This document shows, piece after piece, positions 1 to 9,771 of a stretch of 64,000 nt of DNA. The position numbers were made by a program, and so were the translations under genes. The first letter of the stretch is position 1. Every line of letters begins with the position of its first letter. The DNA comes from Phallusia mammillata (lineage: Eukaryota > Chordata > Ascidiacea > Phlebobranchia > Ascidiidae), in assembly GCA_003260075.1 (NCBI GenBank), contig QLIY01000155.1:117391-181390 (forward strand), in the 5' to 3' direction. Below the pieces are notes generated by a model. That model saw only the letters and a list, made by a program, of their open reading frames with translations, was not told the DNA's origin and did no database searches.

Positions 1-738
1 TAAAGTTCTGGGTGGATTTTGAACGGATTAATACAGGTTTGTATGTGTTGAACTGCAACGGAGAGCCTATGTGTGGTTGATAATGATTATTTTTGGAGTA
101 TATATTTGAACAGGCCAAATGCCTTATTAACGATTGAGGGTCATTACTTCATGACTGCAGGAAAGTTCAAAGTAAAAACACTAAATCTGTCGCTGTAATG
201 AAGGAATAAACTTGATCTGCTGATAATTTTTAGATGGTGTAAGCATATAAAACCCCCCCCCCCCTGCAGGAAAGTTCAAAGTAAAAACACTAAATCTGTC
301 GCTGTAATGAATGAATAAACTTGACCTGCTGATAGTTTTTAGATGCTTGTAGCTTTACTAGGTGTAAGCATATAAAAACAGTAATTATTTTGTATGTCTG
401 GTGCTTTACCAAATGTGTATTTTGTCACGATAAAAGTCCTGCAACACAAGAATCAACAAATTAGTGTTTTCTCCCACTACCTTAACAGAAACAAACTGCG
501 AAAGAACCTGGTAAAAGTAGTAAAGAAAAATCAATACAACGTTTTGTTTTTGCTCTTGATAAAAGCAACGTTTGCGGGTAGGTTGTAATTCAAACAACCT
601 TATCAAAAAACGCACATTTTTGTATTTTTAAATGGTTTCATTCTGTAAATAAAAAGAAACTTGTTTAGATCAGCAAAGAATTTGTTGCTTTTTAGAGACA
701 TCTTATAATTTTAATGACTGACAATTTTATCCGTTTAG
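1..738. other. Intron of the SLCO gene with a direct duplication
   Basis: No coding exon is recognisable. Bases 154-252 recur at 265-377 with a 12-base C run (253-264) between them. The second copy has a short extra segment before the shared end GTGTAAGCATATAAAA. Small open frames here show no family resemblance. Confidence 0.5.
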
Positions 739-3700
739 GTAGAGTTAATTTACAACACGAAGATCCCAGATGGATCGGTGCCTGGTGGTTCGGATTTATG
801 CTCGGCGGGATTCTGATGTTTTTCTTTAGTCTACCTTTGTTCTTCTTCCCAAAGTCCATCAGAAAGGTGAAGAAAACAGCGGAACCGGTAGAAGGACATG
901 AAGAGACTAACAGCTTTACCAGTGGCAAAATGGAAATAAATAAAGCAAGACGCCCATGTAGAGATTTGTGTAGAGGTATAACCCAGAGTTTGTTTTTGTT
1001 TAGAGCTTATTTATTTGAATCCAATCCCATTTCAAAGGAAATATTTTATTGAACAAGAATAACGAAATAAACAGTAGCGGGATTCAATTTTTGTGTGAGC
1101 TGATCCTATCACAAAAGTCATATTTTTCAGCCCATTCTGTTACAAAAAGTCCATTGACAGTAACCAGTAATGCTGACCGGTTCGCAGATCTCATAAAATT
1201 TCGTGAGAGGTTTCAGTAAAACCGGTGCGAACCGGCTCAATCCCACCACTGGATACACCACGCTAAGAAATAAGTTCAACGGTCGCATTTAATTGTTTCT
1301 GGAGCACTTGGATTGTGCAAAACCACTTCACAATTAAGTTTCCGTAATATGACTTAATTGGTTTGGAAATTTTCAGTGTCCATGAGCTAGTTTATCATGG
1401 CTCAATGATTTATAGTGTAAACCTGTCCAGTGTTGATTAAGTGTTTTCCGCAAATATACATGCACTTAAACGGACATAAATTAAAACAAGTCATAAGGAA
1501 ACCGTATATATAGTCTTAAACCCTCAGTTCAGCGACATTTAATTACATCTTTGTATCCCAACCAGGCCCACTGCAAACTTGCAAACGAATGTTCACGAAT
1601 CCAGTTTACGTTTCAACGATAATTTGCGGAACGCTGTCAGCCTCAGCTCAACTGTCAATCATTCTGTTTTCGCCGAAATATTTTGAGTTGAATTTTGGAA
1701 TTAGCGCTTCGAGGACCGGATTTATCTTTGGTAAGTCTCATTTATTTAAGCTTTTACACGGGGCTCAAGCACCTCAGGACGCTACTAAGCACGTTTCCCA
1801 GTCAGTTTTGTTTGTATGCCTGATTCCAGCAACTTAGACCATTTAATTTACGTTTGTTTCAGGGGGTACCCCCCCCCCTTTACACGGGGCTCAAGCACCT
1901 CAGGACGCTACTAAGCACGTTTCCCAATCAGTTTTGTTTGTATGTCTGATTCCAGCAACTTAGACCATTTAATTTACGTTTGTTTCAGGGGGTCGCGTTA
2001 CTGAGAACGAATCCCGGTCAGCTTTTTATGTATTTATATCAAAATAAGCGATCAACAATGTAGGAAAGTAAATAAAAAATGACAAACTTAATGGAAGAGA
2101 GATATTGAGTCGAGTTATATGGTGATAAACCACATTGATCTGCTCAAAAAAAGAAAGAAGAATTAGAATCGCTCGCTGGCACTGCACTGAAATAGTTGAG
2201 CGGGCCACACTCAAAGGAAATCCAAGATCTGCGAAGCCCTCAGCTGGCACATCCCTGACTTAGAACATCAGGTCAAGTGCCTGTCACAAAGTGAGAAAGT
2301 GAATTAAAAATGAGAAACATAATGAACGAAATAGATTTAATTAGGTTGTTTTGGTGGAATTTGGCACAAGATTGGAAACCACTGGTTCAAAGCGAAGTTA
2401 AAACAGGGGTTCGGGCCATAATTTACAAAAAGTCCGAAACCCGAACCCTTTTTTTGACAAAACACCCCATAAATTACAACCGAAAGTCGGTCTGATGGTG
2501 ACACAAAGAAGAATGAGTGTGAAGTCATGCCCGAATCAAGCCCATGAAACGCAAACTCAACCAAAACCCGGCTTGATTGCAGCTCTGGTGTGAAGCGTAA
2601 TGTATTTTATGTGCAGGTGTCGTTATTTTGCCATGTTCTGGAGTAGCCTTGATTGTTAGCGGTGTGATAATGAAAAGATGGAAGTTGAAACGAAAAGGAG
2701 CTCTAATTATGTGCGCTATATGTCTTACTGTTGCGTCACTGGGCCTGTTGTTGCTGTGCTTTGTTGGTTGTGACACTATCGACATAAAAGGAGTAACGGC
2801 GACTTATAGCGGACAAAATCATAGGTAAGAAGGTTTCTTATAAGTTTGTACAAGCGTGTAATATAAGCAATAGATCTGACCTCATACAAACACCTAAAAA
2901 AACTTTCTATTATTTTGGGGGGTATATGCTGTTTTGACCGTTCCATTTTGGTCCGCAATACTCTTCACCTAATCACAAATCTGTACGTAGCCAATGTCGT
3001 TGAATTTATTGCGACAATTGTGGCGTACTATTCAAAGTTAACAGTCCCTTGAGCATTAATAAAGCCAAAACGCCATTCAAAATGGAACAACAGGTACATT
3101 TTCTTAAATAGTGCGAATGTCGTCTTTGAGGCAGCCATGTTCAAAGATTTTTTGCTTCCGATCTTAAACAAATTGATTTCTGTACAGCGCACCAATCAGC
3201 GATTGCAACCGGCAGTGCAGCTGCGAGATCGGCTTATTCTTACCGGTTTGCGGGTCCGACGGGAACACTTACTTATCGTCGTGTTTCGCTGGCTGTAAAA
3301 CGAACAGCAAAGATGTGGGTAGAAATAATGACCAGGTAACGAAGCAACTTTGGAAATTGTGGTCGTGTGAAGTTATTAAGGACAAATAGTTTGACCTGGA
3401 GAGACTTTTTTCAAATATTTTGATAGATTTAACGCTTATACAAGGGTTGTTTGTTTTACTTTGGATAAACAGTTACTAATTTATAACTCTTTTAAAACAG
3501 ACACCATGTTGCGGCTGATTTACGCCTTTACGGAGAATAAGATCACTTGGGAAGGGCGTTTCAAATAAATTTATTTCAGAGATTTATACCAGGGTTGTTT
3601 GTTTTATATTGGACAAACAGTTGGATAACACATTAAAACGGACACGATGCTGTGGCTGTGTAGACCTATTAGGGAAAATCGTTTATAAACTTCACCACCC

Positions 3701-5440
3701 AATTTTTTCCTGTTTTCTTTTATAGAACTATACAAACTGTGCTTGTATCCCTGGCAACTCGACGGTCACTAGTGGCGCATGTGAGTTGTCGAAATGTCCG
3801 CACCTTCTTATCCCTGTTGTGGTGCTAGAGGCGATAGTTGTGTTTTTCGGTGCAATGACAACCACGCCTGTTATGATGATCGTGTTCCGGTAAGCGATGT
3901 AACACGTTTTTCCCTTAAGCTATGTAACAAGTTAAGTTTTTAGGCCAGCGGTTCTCAACCTGTCTTACTTTCTGACCCCATGTTAAGGTTTTCTTACACA
4001 ATGCGACCCTTTTGCAAACACATTTAAGAAGTTTTTCTACCATAATCTTTTCATTTTCATATACTATCAAATGTCACTATAACCGTTCGGCTTTTAGCTG
4101 TTCAGAAAACTCTTAAAATTGTGGTTATATAGGCTGACAAACACTGTTGTAGGCATCGAGACATCACTATGAGTGCACAAAACGTTGTTTTAAATCATCC
4201 TATAGTGGTTAAAAATAATGTCAAACTCGTTTAAAACAACTAAACCGTGTCAATTGTGCAGCAAAAGATTTGATAGTTTCTTGATTAACAGGTCAAAAAA
4301 TATTATAGATCACAAAACATGTTTAAAATACTATAGATCACTAAAACAAGAGTAACACACCGAAGCTTCCTAGAACATGCCAAAAACACTGATGCTCATT
4401 AAAAGTGTGTTTAAAATCCTAAAGGTCACTAAAACATAACTTATCTAAAATACTAAAGTCATTAAAACAAGTCCAAAATCCTCACGATCACTAAAAATGC
4501 CTACAATACCAAAGCTCATTGATTTAGTTCAGTAGTTCTCAAATTGTGCGTCGCGACGCCCTGGTGCGTCGTTTCAATTTTCCAAGGGCGACGCAAAATA
4601 GTTCCGTTTCGTGGCTTTTGTGGTTGTATCAATAAACACAACTGTAATAATAAGTTTTCTCACTAACGTTTATTTGCTGGTGCGTCGCAAGACCAGAAAA
4701 CTTTTCCAGAGGCGTCGCAACAAAAAAAAGTTTAAGAACCACTGATTTAGTTGATTTTAGAACTGTACCGGCGGAAGACAAGTCGGCTGGAATTGGAGTG
4801 AGCGCGTTTATGGTTCGTGTGGCTGGTTTTATTCCTTCCCGAATGATCGTAGCCGCTATCGTTGACCATACTTGTCTATATTGGAGCGATGAAATGTGCG
4901 CAGAGAATGGATATTGCAAGGTAGCGGGTTCGAATCCCGATAGGGAAATGAATGATTTCTTACTCTTTGGTGTAAAACTTAGAAAACGTAAAATTGTTTT
5001 TTGCACATTTACTACACTTAAGCTCTGCTTTATGGTTGTGTTTTGTATGGTATTGATTGCTTTTTTGCACATTTAAGTCAGGATTATCATTGTCATGTGG
5101 ATTTAGACACATTAACAGCATTATAAATAACTATTGTTAATTTTGGTCTTACTTGTGCTGTGGGTTGTTTTCTCTCATACATTTAAGCAAGTATTGCCAT
5201 TGTTTCGCAGATTTAGCTATAGTAACAACATTGAAGATAACAATAACTTTGTTAATGGGGTGTGTTTCTTCGTGTAATTAACGTTTTTGTTCTATTTGTT
5301 TTGTTGTTTAGATTTACGACAACACAGCGATGAGAAAATTAATGTTCGGGTTCTTGTTTCTAATTCAACTTATTTCAGCGATGGCTATTGCCCTTGCATT
5401 TGTGTTCGAACGGAGGGAAAGAAGAAGAATTATCATCTGA
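739..5440 (+). CDS. Organic anion transporter (SLCO/OATP family), 3' part, seven exons
   Basis: Multi-pass plasma-membrane transporter of the OATP family (organic anion uptake). The exons I can join in phase are 739-975, 1566-1730, 2617-2824, 3188-3335, 3726-3889, 4761-4920 and 5312-5440, about 403 codons, ending TGA at 5438-5440. OATPs are usually 600-720 residues, so the N-terminal third lies before the window. Exon 1 carries the family signature DPRWIGAWW(F)GF. Exon 4 carries the extracellular Kazal-like cysteine domain (CNRQCSCE, PVCGSDGNTY, CFAGC), which continues in exon 5 (NYTNCACIPGN). The last exon begins IYDNTAMR, a typical OATP C-terminal segment, then has one membrane helix and a basic tail ending RRERRRIII. 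A poly(A) signal is at 5707-5712. Subfamily cannot be assigned. The family call is firm; exon edges are inferred from GT-AG sites and matching phases. Confidence 0.9.
1072..1251. mobile_element. hAT-like MITE (TIR CAGTGGTGGGATTCA family), diverged copy
   Basis: Left end CAGTAGCGGGATTCAA and right end AATCCCACCACTG are inverted repeats, and the interior shares the ACCGGTTCGC..CTCATAAAATTTCGT block with the copies at 14767, 17592 and 57596. The flanking octamers do not match, so the target duplication is decayed. It lies in an intron of the transporter gene. Confidence 0.7.
1753..1993. repeat. Tandem duplication of ~115 bp split by a C run
   Basis: 1753-1867 is repeated almost exactly at 1879-1993. 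The copies meet at a 10-base C run (1869-1878). It is intronic in the SLCO gene, right after the donor at 1731. It could be a real duplication or two alleles joined during assembly. Confidence 0.75.
4530..4744. mobile_element. hAT-like MITE with 8-bp TSD (CAGTGGTTCTCAAA family)
   Basis: Ends CAGTAGTTCTCAAA / AAGAACCACTG are inverted repeats. The target duplication ATTTAGTT occurs at 4522-4529 and 4745-4752. The interior has inverted GCGTCGCGACGCC-type arms. Related copies are at 11317-11567 and 23031-23231. It ends 16 bases before the transporter exon that starts at 4761. Confidence 0.9.
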
Positions 5441-6469
5441 AAGAGCAACATTCAAAAGTTCTAGGAAATTTGTCGGATGAAACGAATTGGAGAAATTTAG
5501 ACTTATCCAATTGAGCGAAGAAATTGTGGACTAATTCATTCACATTCACAACCACTGCAGTGTTTTTAAAGTGCGACATACATCTGAAGAAAACACTCTA
5601 AAATTTACATTAGTTTGTTTATATTGAACTGAAACACGTTAACTGTGGATTTACATGATTTACTGTACTGTTGTGAGAATATTATGTTTGGGACAGGTTT
5701 GTTTACAATAAAATTCGAAAAACTAGGCAGTAATAAAGCATTTGCAACTGTGAATTAAGCATGCGAATAACCAGTCATTTCCGTTGGTTCAGCAGCAGCA
5801 GACAAGTTCATTTGGTTGGTCGCTAGACCTGGATAGACTTTAATTCGCGGGTTCGAACCCCATCGCAGGTTCGACTTTTATAGCCTTTGCCTTGTTGCAT
5901 GCCATTCGCATGGCTTAATAGAATAGTATTTTGTGAAAAGTAGTGACGAAGCAGCAGTGTTCTGTAACAGATTCTGTCCACAAAACAGTTCTAAATAACA
6001 GAAAAATATTCCACCCTTGGGCATTAGCAGTTTCTACCATACAAATGCAGGCGAAGGGGTTGCTAAATCCTTTACCAAACTCTTTGTTACAGGCAAGACA
6101 AAAAATCAAATCTATTTAATATTCAAATAGAATCGATCATGTCTGCTATTAGAGATGAAACTTCTGTACCAAAAACTAGTTGAAATTTATATTTTAGACC
6201 ATAGTACGACTTATATGAGTGAGATGTGGCGTGATCGCTGGTCTGGATGAACCTTCATGATTGTTTCCAGTAATGCGTACATAAATGTCTTTTATGTTTG
6301 AATGAAATGTTGTATATTCGGCACAAACTGTATTGGTTTGATCGGGATCGCAATGATATATTTCGCGGATCTGACTCATCGACGTAATATCACGTCCTTC
6401 TGGTGAATAAATCACCCAATTATATCCGAAATATGAACCGGGTCCAGTTGAATTTAATCGCCAAATACA
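5441..6469. other. Intergenic: SLCO 3'UTR, then tRNA-like and SINE-like fragments
   Basis: The transporter poly(A) signal AATAAA is at 5707-5712. A tRNA-like B box (GGGTTCGAACCC) is at 5849-5860 without a complete cloverleaf. Bases ~6190-6290 resemble segments near 17890 and 49500 (a block around GATCGCTGGTC followed by a degenerate ATGAACC-type end), so they are a dispersed repeat fragment. No gene is seen. Confidence 0.4.
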
Positions 6470-8576
6470 ATGTTGGCGATTGGATTCATTGGTCTACTGC
6501 TTCTGCAAAGCGCGGCAGGTAAGGGCTGCAAGTACAAATGTTGTGTGAAGTACAAAACATTGTAAAACCAAATGGGTAGTGTTTTAGTCCACCTGTATAA
6601 GAAACTCACAGCAAAGGCAAGAGGAAATGGTTTGTTTGAAACGGCACTGACAGAAAAAATGCAAAACTAAATCGTTTGCATGTACGATCTTTGACATGGA
6701 AAGTCGTTTAACAAGTTAATCTCAAAGTTCAAAACACTGCCAACTCAAATGTTAAAAATGTAGCTCGTTTTTGATTTTCCACGATATTGTTTTGTTCATA
6801 AGGCAAGCATGAAAACGTTTGTTTCTCGGTTAATGTGTTAATTCTCTGTAAAAGCATCTTTGGTATCGCATTTAAATTCGAACGTTTCCATACTTGTAGT
6901 ATATAGTATAAATAAGAGGTGGAAAACATGACAGAATTTGCAATAACCTGAAGGTTTTCAATAATCAAATTGCAAGAAATCAAATCTATGATGGTTAAAA
7001 GCATAGAGCCAATAAATGATAAGCTGCAGACAGTGAACAATTTTTCGACCTTAAGGTCTCATTAGTGCATCTGGTGACAAGACTTAGGCTGTATTGGCTA
7101 GTGTAGCCATCCAGCGGCACAGTTTGTTGGTAGTCACCAGTAGCACTGATAAGATCTTGTAGATCGAACAGTGTGCACTGTCTGCGGCATGACAGTTAAT
7201 TTTATAGAGGTTTGGTCGGTGGTACCTGAAGGGTCTAGTGGCTTTTTGATGTGCAATTTCGCTCCTTCTCGTAACGATGACATATTTGGCCAAGCGATAG
7301 AGTGCGAAGATTACGAGGTAAATTTGTGGTTTCTAACTGTCGATACGACAAGTGACTCTAAAAATCTAAGTTCAGGTTGTAACATTATTTTGTAAACAGA
7401 CCCTGACCCCAATCCGAAAAGTCCTAATTTTTAGTCCGCAAAATTATAATTTTTGCGTTGTAAGTAAATTTGTGTTCATTAATTTTTTTTATGCGGTATG
7501 GTGCGGTGTTGAGCAACACCGGTTCTCAACGTAGGGCGTTCCTTTAATACTGTAGGGCCAATTATAAATGTCAAAATTGGATCGCAGGCTGGACATGTGC
7601 ATCACACAAAGTGATTTTGCTTTGTTTCTTACCAAATATGCGTAACTAAAAGTATAATTCGTATTTGATTCAAGCCATATTTTGCCAGATCGCAGAAAAC
7701 TAGCACCAGGCGCATTAATCAGCTCAAAAATGTGTAATAATGGGACTCGTTTGCCAGTACTTTTGAAATCCAAACGTCTCTGCGGGCCGCACAACCTTTA
7801 ATGAAGGGCCGGATGCGGCCCGCGACCGCAGGTTGCCCACCCCTGGCGTACAATAAAAGAAAAATCTTATTGGTCTACTGACGACCAAGGTCTTGTTCAA
7901 TTTAATTACACAGATGACTTTTTCTTTGGTGGTTTGCTTTTTAAACCCATTCAAATAACAGAACAGCATTTAAATTCAAGCATCACCCTAATAACAAGAC
8001 AGTTTTGACTCGAAAAACCAAGTTTTTCGGTGTCCTCGCTGTTTTACGAATCCGTCCAACAGTAAAAAATGATGAAATGGCAATGCAGAATAAATTGACT
8101 TGATTAAACTAAAATATTGGACTTACAAGATTGGGTAGCTGAAATGCTAACTATTATTTAACCAATAGATTTATTCATCACATTTTCAGGAAGCGTGCAT
8201 GACAAAAATCACCCACGATGGGCGAACTCAAATCGAGAGATCTTGCAGGAAAATGCCGGAGTGTATGCAACTGGTGGAAGAAAATCAATCAAATTGCTAC
8301 TCCAGAAATGCAATTGCAAACAATGTAAGATAACGTTCGATTTAACTGTCAAAGAAAAACCTAAGTAAAAATAGAATTGTGAAATAAAAACTTTTCCGAA
8401 AAACATGAGTGGGGGAGATAAAACGGGTTAATTTGGAAAAGTAGGCGCTTGACCGATAAAGACATAAACTGACTCAGTGCTAGGGCTCGAACCGCAAACC
8501 CCGTAAATAACGGTTAAGAATCACAGCTCAAAATTTACAAGCAAGTTTTGAAATATATGTTTGTGGGGCTATGAAG

Positions 8577-8655
<79 letters not shown>

Positions 8656-8956
8656 TTTGCAAAAAAATATAAATTTGAACTGAGGAATAAAATGTAGGTC
8701 AGTGAGCAAATGCAGTTTTAAGCAAAAATTTCTTAAAGTCACACTGGGATTCGAACCCCGGAATCTTTGGGTTTACAGCAATCTCTTCATTTTTCGGTAG
8801 GTTCGCGTTTGTCATTTCTGCTGCACAGAAAGTTTCTGCAACGACTTAAGGACGATTCCCGATTCGTCATTTCCAGCTCTGCCACCACAATATTCGAGTC
8901 CAAGAAAGAAAAGACGATCGTTACTAGTCGAGCTAAGAAAACTGAAAGACCTTTAA
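6470..8956 (+). CDS. Secreted Ly6/uPAR-like (LU, three-finger) protein 1
   Basis: Four exons: 6470-6518, 7163-7317, 8190-8324, 8801-8956; phases 1-0-0; 164 residues. Exon 1 is a signal peptide (MLAIGFIGLLLLQSAA). Exon 3 starts EACMTKI and carries C..SC..EC..NCY. Exon 4 carries VRVCHFCCTESFCND, the CC-x(4)-CN end typical of LU domains. No membrane anchor or GPI signal is seen, so I infer secretion. Unlike its paralogues it has a longer, basic C-terminal tail with a PRKKRRS segment that could be a furin-type site. The start of exon 2, including the splice acceptor, lies in the terminal repeat of a MITE (7013-7200), so exon 2's 5' edge is the least certain part. Intron 3 holds a 79-base C run. 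Function is unknown; other members of the LU superfamily are receptor ligands, adhesion factors or modulators. Confidence 0.72.
7013..7200. mobile_element. MITE with GCAGACAGTG-type inverted ends
   Basis: The left end GATAAGCTGCAGACAGTGAA and the right end near GTGCACTGTCTGC are inverted repeats. The same left end starts an element at ~50010, which ends in a similar ATGCACTGTATCC block. The right end overlaps the predicted second exon of the first LU gene. Confidence 0.65.
7530..7845. mobile_element. hAT-like element, diverged copy of the 44173-44514 family
   Basis: The right end reads GGTTGCCCACCCCTG. The interior shares CTGTAGGGCCAATTATAAATG, a GCGGCCCGC-rich arm and a CCAGTACTTTTGAAATCCAA block with the element at 44173. 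The left end is eroded, so the start is approximate. It is in intron 2 of the first LU gene. Confidence 0.65.
8577..8655. repeat. Poly-C run, 79 bases
   Basis: Uninterrupted C homopolymer in intron 3 of the first LU gene. Its length is probably not reliable in an assembly. Confidence 0.95.
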
Positions 8957-8989
8957 TAAGACAACTTCATAAGACTTTAATTTTTTTCG

Positions 8990-9205
8990 TTGGCTACGCA
9001 TGTTTTTGATTGTCATTTATGCGTGGTATAAACACACCTCCGTCATTTTTGTTTTTTGTTGACAACGCTAGCCCCCCCCCCTTATGTCTGTATGTGGGTC
9101 AGGCGCGCTAGACCATTCGGCCAAGTCGCATGTTTTTTGATTGTCATCTATGCGTGGTATAAACACACCTCCGTCAAACATTTGTTTTTGTTGTTGACAG
9201 CGCTA
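8990..9205. repeat. Diverged direct duplication around a C run
   Basis: A block containing ATGCGTGGTATAAACACACC occurs at ~9017 and ~9149. A 10-base C run (9072-9081) follows the first copy. The copies differ by a few percent and small indels, as alleles might. It is downstream of the first LU gene. Confidence 0.65.
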
Positions 9206-9771
9206 AAGAACTTTATGTTTGTGGTGCGACTAGTTTGGAAATTTTGGTCTTATACAAGAATCTAGATCATTGTTTTTTGTCATTTTCCCTACCAATATAT
9301 TTTTGTTTGTACCACATTTAAATTTCACGCAAGTTACCTACGTTTAATTTCTCTAATTTGCTCATTCTGATACGCTAATTTAAACATGAAAAGTGTATGT
9401 GTGATTAAAATCACCATCTTAAAGCATTTCTCAATGCAACAAAGAAAAAATAAGCTACGATAGTGATTGTTTGCTCATAATCAAGTTGCAGCCAACCAAC
9501 TACGTTCCTTTCCCGCCAGTATTAATAACCCCTAGGTAATTATGCCCATAGGTTTAGAACCATGAACCAAGATTGTTAGGAAATACATTAAAATGATGTA
9601 ATGATAAACCTTTTATTTCGTTTTTGGTTTTATTTTGTTGTCTTTGTATTTATATAGTTTCGTTAAGTGATGTTGCCCTTTTTGTATTGTGTTACAGTTG
9701 TACCACTCGACTTAACATCGTGCATTTTTTAGCAGGTTTAAAACTTTGTAAATCCTGAAACTAACTTAAGC

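Noticed and set aside
2310-2785. Open frames around 2.3-2.8 kb on both strands
   Set aside because: Apart from the transporter exon 2617-2824 they have no motif and overlap intron sequence.
4798-5076. 92-residue open frame as a stand-alone gene
   Set aside because: Its first part is the transporter exon 4761-4920; beyond the donor at 4921 it is intron.
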